Source: Bradyrhizobium sp. AZCC 1610 (lineage in GTDB: Bacteria > Pseudomonadota > Alphaproteobacteria > Rhizobiales > Xanthobacteraceae). From it: a DNA stretch of 64,000 bases. The stretch lies in the NCBI RefSeq assembly GCF_036924515.1, contig NZ_JAZHRR010000001.1, positions 6,233,001 through 6,297,000 on the forward strand. The letters run 5' to 3'. The translations under genes and the position numbers were made by a program. The first letter of the stretch is position 1, and every line of letters starts with the position of its first letter. Under the pieces are notes generated by a model, which was not told the origin of the DNA, did no database searches, and saw only the letters and a program-made list of their open reading frames with translations. Positions 59,718 through 64,000 of this stretch are shown one piece after another.

Positions 59718-60833
59718 ATGCACGGAACGAAGATCCTGGAGGAAGCCGACCGGCTGATGACGGTCTGCAATTCCTGCCGCTATTGCGAAGGGCTGTGCGC
59801 GGTATTTCCGGCGATGGAAATGCGCCGCGCGTTTTCCGACGGCGACCTCAACTACCTCGCCAATCTCTGCCATTCCTGCGGCGCCTGCTACACCGACTGC
59901 CAGTTCTCGCCGCCGCATGAATTCAACGTCAATGTGCCGAAGATGCTGGCAGTGGCACGCGCAGAATCCTACGCGGCCTATGCGTGGCCCCGCGCCTTCG
60001 CGGGCGCGTTCGCGCGCAACGGGCTCGTTATCAGCCTGATCGCGGCGCTCAGCGTTGCCGCGTTCATCCTCGGCTTTGCCGCTCTGCACGACCGGCAGGT
60101 GTTGTTTGGTACGCACACCGGCCCCGGCGCGTTCTACAAATTGATGCCGCACAACGCGATGGCCGCGTTGTTCGGCGCGGCGTTTCTTTATGCGATCGTG
60201 GCGCTGATCATGGGCGTGCGCGCGTTCTGGCGCGACATCGGCGAGCCCGTCGGCATGAAGACCGACATGGCCGCGCTGCTGCAAGCGATCCGCGATGCCG
60301 GCGAGCTGCGCTATCTCGATGGCGGCGGGGTCGGCTGCTTCAACGAGGACGAGCGCCCGACCGACCGCCGCAGGCTGTATCACCACTTTACCTTCTACGG
60401 CTTTGCGCTGTGTTTCGCCTCGACCTGCGTCGCGACGCTCTATCACTATCTGCTGGCGCGCGAGGCGCCGTATGCGTGGTGGGATCTGCCCGTAGTGCTC
60501 GGCACGCTCGGCGGCATCGGGCTGCTGATCGGGCCGATCGGCTTGCTCGCCGAACGACGGAAGCGCGATCCCGTGCTGGTCGATGAAGCCCGCTACGGCA
60601 TGGATATCGCGTTCATCGTGATGCTGTTCCTGACGAGCCTCACTGGCATGGCACTGTTGCTGTTGCGCGAGACCGCTGCGATGGGTCCGCTGCTGGCGCT
60701 GCATCTCGGCGTGGTGTTCGCGCTGTTCGTCACCATGCCCTATGGCAAGTTCGTGCACGGGATCTATCGTTTCACCGCGCTGGTGCGCTATGCGATGGAG
60801 CGGAAGGCGATGGGGCATGGGGTGCCGGAGTAA
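59718..60833 (+). CDS. tcuB: Tricarballylate utilization protein, Fe-S and membrane electron carrier
   Basis: A 371-residue membrane protein. Two four-cysteine clusters bind 4Fe-4S centres: C17, C20, C23, C27 (CNSCRYCEGLC) and C51, C54, C57, C61 (CHSCGACYTDC). The rest has about six hydrophobic helices and histidines (MPHNAMAALFG, HHFTFYGFALCFAS, HLGVVFALFVTMPYGKFVHGIYRF) like the haem b part of CitB/TcuB. It takes electrons from TcuA-bound FADH2 and delivers them to quinone. GAGGGAGAAAG precedes the ATG. No transporter (TcuC) follows; the next 960 bases are repeats. Confidence 0.93.
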   Translation: MHGTKILEEADRLMTVCNSCRYCEGLCAVFPAMEMRRAFSDGDLNYLANLCHSCGACYTDCQFSPPHEFNVNVPKMLAVARAESYAAYAWPRAFAGAFARNGLVISLIAALSVAAFILGFAALHDRQVLFGTHTGPGAFYKLMPHNAMAALFGAAFLYAIVALIMGVRAFWRDIGEPVGMKTDMAALLQAIRDAGELRYLDGGGVGCFNEDERPTDRRRLYHHFTFYGFALCFASTCVATLYHYLLAREAPYAWWDLPVVLGTLGGIGLLIGPIGLLAERRKRDPVLVDEARYGMDIAFIVMLFLTSLTGMALLLLRETAAMGPLLALHLGVVFALFVTMPYGKFVHGIYRFTALVRYAMERKAMGHGVPE

Positions 60834-60896
60834 GGCCGGCGGTTTCTCCACGTCATTGCCTGCGACAAACGCGAAGCGTTTGCGCAAGGGAGTCCC

Positions 60897-60976
60897 GTAG
60901 GATGGGTGGAGCGAAGCGATACCCATCAATGCCGGTGCGTGTGGTGATGGGTATCGCTGCGCTCCACCCATCCTAC
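60897..60976. repeat. REP pair (RAYT-type), GTAGGATGGGTGGAGCG
   Basis: Inverted pair GTAGGATGGGTGGAGCG...ACCCATC and GATGGGTATCGCTGCGCTCC...CATCCTAC. The right copy reproduces the core of the RAYT-flanking REP exactly over GATGGGTATCGCTGCGCTCC. Confidence 0.9.
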
Positions 60977-60984
60977 GACATAAC

Positions 60985-61485
60985 TTCGCGATCTCGCGGC
61001 GCATTGCGCCCGAGGTTTGCATCTTCGTTTGCCCTCTTCGATTAGAGGGCGCAGGGAAGACCGGGTGCTTGCTGCACCCGCGGTCTCGCGTGCGATTTGC
61101 GCAAACAAAAGTGCACACGAGCATACAGGGCAGCGGGAGCATTCCGGCCTTCCCTGCGCAATGGCTTTACGGCTTACTTCGTGCTCTTCCCGGAGAACGG
61201 CTCTTTTGCCTCCGTCGCCCCCGAGAAGCTTCGCTTCTCTCGGACTTAGCGCCAGCACCGCGGCGCCCGAACCACACGACTTCGCCGTACGCGTCAGGCG
61301 CGTACGTCTAGCGCGCCATTTGCGTCCATCGCATCTCACCGCACGTTCGTGACGATCGCGAGCGCCCCTCATCTGCCGTGAGACGGGCGGAGTTATGCCG
61401 GTGATTTGGGTGCCAAGTTAAGCGGAATATTTTTGCGCGAAGGCCTGGACAGGTTTTGGGTGATTTGCCCGTCGTGTTGTTTTGT
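60985..61485 (-). repeat. Long intergenic repeat of Bradyrhizobium type
   Basis: A stretch of about 500 bases without a credible gene. From memory it resembles a repeat found in many copies in Bradyrhizobium genomes, reading on the minus strand from GACGGGCAAATCACCC to CGCGAGATCGCGAAG. It holds GAGAAGCTTCGCTTCTC and other hairpins. Only one copy is present here, so the repeat status cannot be shown from the window. It covers half of the 960-base gap between tcuB and the next small gene. Confidence 0.5.
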
Positions 61486-61540
61486 CGCAGTTGTGCACCA
61501 AGATTGCGCTTGCGCGTAAAGCAAATCAGTTCGCAGAGCC

Positions 61541-61622
61541 GTAGGGTAGGCAAAGCGAAGGTGTACCCACCATCAGGAGGCGCGCGCGACGATAGATGGT
61601 GGCACGGCGCTATCGCGCCTTG
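61541..61622. repeat. Degenerate REP-like repeat (GTAGGGTAGGCAAAGCG)
   Basis: Begins GTAGGGTAGGCAAAGCG and contains TACCCACCATCAGG facing GATGGTGGCACGGCGC. It is related to the unit at 62145-62235. The remaining bases 61623-61793 hold nothing I can name except the ribosome site of the next gene. Confidence 0.55.
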
Positions 61623-61793
61623 CAGTCGTCGATTTGATTCACCGGAATGTGACTGCATCGCGCATTTGCACGATGAGGTACAAATTAGTGCACGAATGCG
61701 CGCTATTTGCTCTCGCATTGGCGCTCACCAGTACCTATCTGTGATTCAGGTAGGAAATTCGCCCCAAGGACAACTCCGCAAAGGAGCCATCTA

Positions 61794-62009
61794 ATGGCGA
61801 ACGTAATAACCACTGGGGCCTGGCTTTCTGCTCCGACTAAAAAACCCTCATTTTTTGCACGATTGTTGCGCGCTCGCGTTGAATCCAATCAGCGACGGGC
61901 TGACCGCGTTGTCGAGAACTACATTGCTACCCACGGGCTGCAAGAGCTGTCTGATGATGCAGAGCGTCAAATCAGTCGTTTGCTTACCAAGGCGAGCCAG
62001 CAGCCATGA
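61794..62009 (+). CDS. Small hypothetical protein
   Basis: A 71-residue basic protein, MANVITTGAWLSAPTKKPSFFARLLRARVESNQRRADRVV, then a helical end (NYIATHGLQELSDDAERQISRLLTKASQQP). AAAGGAG seven bases before the ATG is a strong ribosome site. The stop codon overlaps the start of a second small gene (ATGA). No known domain; the Phe/Leu/Arg-rich first half followed by an acidic helix recalls small regulatory proteins of the DUF1127 size class, but the motif is absent. Confidence 0.65.
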   Translation: MANVITTGAWLSAPTKKPSFFARLLRARVESNQRRADRVVENYIATHGLQELSDDAERQISRLLTKASQQP

Positions 62010-62128
62010 TCACACTCATCATCATCCACGTAGCAACCAGGCTCGCTCGATTTTGGAACGAGGTTCGTGAGACATGGCGCGAAACGCAGCGCCTTCGTCG
62101 CACCCTTGCCGGCCCGATCGAGGAGTAG
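62006..62128 (+). CDS. Very small coupled protein (40 residues)
   Basis: A 40-codon frame beginning MITLIIIHVATRLARFWNEV and continuing RETWRETQRLRRTLAGPIEE. It begins with a hydrophobic segment and continues as an arginine-rich amphipathic helix. Its ATG overlaps the stop of the preceding small gene by four bases, which argues for translational coupling. It could be a membrane-anchored micropeptide. No family known. Confidence 0.5.
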   Translation: MITLIIIHVATRLARFWNEVRETWRETQRLRRTLAGPIEE

Positions 62129-62144
62129 CTAAAACCGCAGCATC

Positions 62145-62235
62145 GTAGGGTGGGCAAAGCGAAGCGTGCCCACCAAACACGCTGGATATGCTGGAGCCAT
62201 GGTGGGCACGGCAAGAGCGCCTTTGCCCACCCTAC
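62145..62235. repeat. REP-like inverted pair (GTAGGGTGGGCAAAGCG)
   Basis: GTAGGGTGGGCAAAGCG...GTGCCCACC faces GGTGGGCACGGCAAGAGCGC...GCCCACCCTAC. Similar in outline to the RAYT-type REP pairs but with a different core (GGGTGGGCAAAG against GGATGGGTGGAG). It lies between convergent genes. Confidence 0.8.
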
Positions 62236-62240
62236 TCGAG

Positions 62241-62846
62241 TCAGTATCGCTCCACGATCTGTTCGAGCTTCCTGCTGAGTAACCAGGACAAGCCGAGGAA
62301 CGCGACCAGCATCACGATGCCCAGGCCCGAAGAGGCATTGTTGATGGACGTCTCCGAGAATTGACCGAAGGCATAGCCGGCAGAGACAACGGCGCCGGAC
62401 CAAAGGCCCGCCGCGACGAAGTTGAGCGCAAGGAATGTGGACCAGGGCAGCCGCGATATCCCGTAAGCAAACCCCGCGAGCCCGCGGATGCCATGCGGGA
62501 AACGATGAAACAGGATCATCCAGACATAGTGACGGTCCGTCAGGCGGACGACGGTCTGTACGGGACGCTCGAACCGCGGAAAGCGATCGAGCAAGCGGGC
62601 GCCATAGCGCCGCCCGATCCAGAAGCGAATGACGTCGCCGGCGAAACTGCCGAACCAGCAGACCACGATGAGCGTGCCAAGACCCAGCGCGCCCGAATGC
62701 GCCGCATAGCCCGCGAACAGCGCAAGCAGCAGGCTATGCGAGGCCGCATAGGCAAACATGAAGCTGTAGGCCGCATCGCCGTGCTGGCGTATGAGGTCGA
62801 GGAACGAGGTCAGATCCGTCGGAAACAGCAATGTAAGCCCACCCAC
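62241..62846 (-). CDS. DedA-family membrane protein
   Basis: A 201-residue inner-membrane protein. DedA/SNARE-associated (VTT) marks are SFAGDVIRFWIGRRYGARLL, the Arg-containing FHRFPHGIRGLAGFAYGISRLPWSTFLALNFVAAGLWSGAVVSAGYAFGQF, and four to five hydrophobic helices. DedA proteins are phospholipid (undecaprenyl phosphate or PE) flippases or scramblases affecting envelope integrity. The apparent start is GTG at 62846; a nearby ATG is out of frame. The start could also lie a few codons further in. Confidence 0.88.
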   Translation of the reverse strand: MGGLTLLFPTDLTSFLDLIRQHGDAAYSFMFAYAASHSLLLALFAGYAAHSGALGLGTLIVVCWFGSFAGDVIRFWIGRRYGARLLDRFPRFERPVQTVVRLTDRHYVWMILFHRFPHGIRGLAGFAYGISRLPWSTFLALNFVAAGLWSGAVVSAGYAFGQFSETSINNASSGLGIVMLVAFLGLSWLLSRKLEQIVERY

Positions 62847-63178
62847 TCGCTCATGGAATGTTCCCCCAGACGAGTGGGTTCGGGATCGACGCTAGCACTC
62901 CGCGGAAGGCCACGGAAGCCAATAGAAAGGCCTACGGCCGCCAGCTTTGCACGCCGAGCGTGTTGCGAGTGAGCTGGGCCGCACAACGGGTTAGGACGCT
63001 GACCCACTAATCGAGCCTGATCGGTGCGGCTTGATCGATGTCCGCCATACCCCGATAGCGACCAAATTCCGGAGCGCAGCGAAATGACGCGATGTGCCAG
63101 CAGCAGTCATTCAGTTTCTGGGCCGCAACTATCAGCAAGATCACTTCGACGCGCGGCCATTTCTCGGGATTGCGGCCA
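62847..63178. other. Intergenic stretch without recognised features
   Basis: 332 bases between the dedA and opgC-like genes, both on the minus strand. I see no convincing gene, repeat or hairpin with T-run. Short open frames here have no known similarity. Confidence 0.6.
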
Positions 63179-64000
63179 TCACAATAAGTCCGGCTGCCGC
63201 TTCGGTTTGATCCTGATCAAGTTCAGCAGCGTTGCGGCCGCGACCATCACCAGGGTACCAGCGACGCTGAGCGCGATCTGCATCGCAAGCCCATCCGAGA
63301 TGTTGACCAGCGCCATTTGGCTGGCGAGCGCCAGTAGAACACCGAGGCAATAGATTGCCAGCGAGTTCTCGCCACAGCGGATCGCGCCGCGCATCACCGG
63401 CGTCGTCAGCCCTCGCCAATCGCGAGGCACGAGCCATGTCGCCAAAATCGCAAGGGCAAGAAAATGCAACAGTCGCAAAGGATCGAGATTCGATTTGTCC
63501 AGCGGATAGATCAACCTTGCCAGCGTCTGCGGGACCAGCGCTTCCAGTGGTTTGACGCTGCAACTCAATGCGATGATCAGGCTGAAAACCAGATAGAGAA
63601 CGGCAAGCACAAGCGCCGGGCGCGAGGTCACCCACGGCCAGAATTTCCTGCCCTCCGTGATCCACCACGCGCCGAGCACAACCAGCAACTGCCAGGCCAG
63701 CGGATTGAAGAACCAGTGATTGTTCGGCCATGCCGGGACAGTCCAGCCGAAGACGTGCACCAGCGCATAAAGCAAGAACGAGGCGCCGAGCGCCAGGTTC
63801 GGCACTCGGAGCAGCAGCCACAGCAGCAGCGCGAACGAAAAGTGATAAACCACAAAGATCGGCAGGACGTCGGTGTTGACGGGACGGTATTGCAGGATCA
63901 CCGCATGTGCGAGCGTCGCGCCGGGATGTTCCAACAGAATGCGCGTATTGCTGTCGTCGGCAAACCTACCGCCGCCTGCGAGGTGAACCATAATGGCGCA
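63179..64000 (-). CDS. OpgC-like membrane acyltransferase, C-terminal part (5' end outside window)
   Basis: 274 codons are visible and the frame is open to the window edge. OpgC family marks are VILQYRPVNTDVLPIFVVYHFSFALLLWLLL, HWFFNPLAWQLLVVLGAWW, LDPLRLLHFLALAILATWLVPR and CGENSLAIYCLGVLLAL, with about eight hydrophobic helices. OpgC adds succinyl groups to osmoregulated periplasmic glucans; in rhizobia the relatives modify cyclic glucans. The full protein is usually near 380-400 residues, so about a third is missing here because of the window end. Confidence 0.88.
   Translation of the reverse strand, partial: CAIMVHLAGGGRFADDSNTRILLEHPGATLAHAVILQYRPVNTDVLPIFVVYHFSFALLLWLLLRVPNLALGASFLLYALVHVFGWTVPAWPNNHWFFNPLAWQLLVVLGAWWITEGRKFWPWVTSRPALVLAVLYLVFSLIIALSCSVKPLEALVPQTLARLIYPLDKSNLDPLRLLHFLALAILATWLVPRDWRGLTTPVMRGAIRCGENSLAIYCLGVLLALASQMALVNISDGLAMQIALSVAGTLVMVAAATLLNLIRIKPKRQPDLL

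Noticed and set aside
60926..61372. 148-residue frame in the region after tcuB
   Set aside because: It lies in a REP unit and a long repeat; such frames are often annotated as hypothetical proteins but have no ribosome site and follow the repeat's structure.

Overview
The window is a piece of a high-GC alphaproteobacterial chromosome, almost certainly Bradyrhizobium or a close relative in the Nitrobacteraceae. Reasons: a 5-aminolevulinate synthase (hemA) with a FixK/FNR-type box, a split F0 operon atpI-B-E-b'-b, a membrane-bound ferritin (mbfA) behind a likely Irr-binding ICE motif, many acyl-CoA genes, a DUF1127 protein, and several families of intergenic palindromes. A long intergenic repeat near 61 kb also looks like one I know from Bradyrhizobium genomes. 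No rRNA, tRNA or CRISPR array was seen.

Layout. 1-7.7 kb: the end of a chemoreceptor, a metallo-beta-lactamase-fold hydrolase, a lower-GC island (membrane protein with a spermidine-synthase-like core, a HEAT-repeat protein, and a duplicated tail of the hydrolase gene), then hemA and a HAD phosphatase. 7.8-21.4 kb: a set that looks like an acetate or short-chain-acid switch. It has a transporter-like hybrid histidine kinase and a convergent NarL-type regulator, separated by a REP-associated transposase element. Next come a DEDDh exonuclease-CBS-DUF294 fusion, a DUF4212/VC_2705-type sodium symporter pair, three small membrane proteins and an MHS-family transporter. 21.6-30.7 kb: housekeeping genes (YjbQ, a 2-hydroxychromene-2-carboxylate isomerase-like protein, the F0 ATP synthase operon, an acetyltransferase, an M16 peptidase, thrC).

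31.0-32.8 kb: an IS110-family element of about 1.7 kb that has split an intergenic palindrome. Its two junctions allow the empty site to be rebuilt around a CT dinucleotide. 33.5-47.1 kb: a catabolic cluster with every step of CoA-dependent beta-oxidation: three acyl-CoA dehydrogenases, a feruloyl-CoA-synthase-like ligase, enoyl-CoA hydratase, short-chain dehydrogenase, thiolase, a second acyl-CoA ligase, a TetR regulator and an epoxide-hydrolase-like enzyme. 47.1-55.7 kb: mbfA, an amidase, a zinc alcohol dehydrogenase, an AidB-like acyl-CoA dehydrogenase, an SDR lacking the usual tyrosine, another crotonase and an acetyltransferase.

55.8-60.8 kb: a LysR regulator followed by tcuA-esterase-tcuB, a tricarballylate oxidation operon in which an exported alpha/beta hydrolase lies between the two known genes and no transporter is present. 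60.8-64 kb: repeat-rich sequence, a translationally coupled pair of very small genes, a DedA protein and the C-terminal part of an OpgC-like membrane acyltransferase cut by the window end.

The intergenic repeats are a theme of the window. One family (GTAGGATGGGTGGAGCG...) flanks the resident REP-associated transposase and recurs in at least three other gaps. Other palindrome families sit in most gaps of the catabolic cluster, and one of them is the IS110 target.
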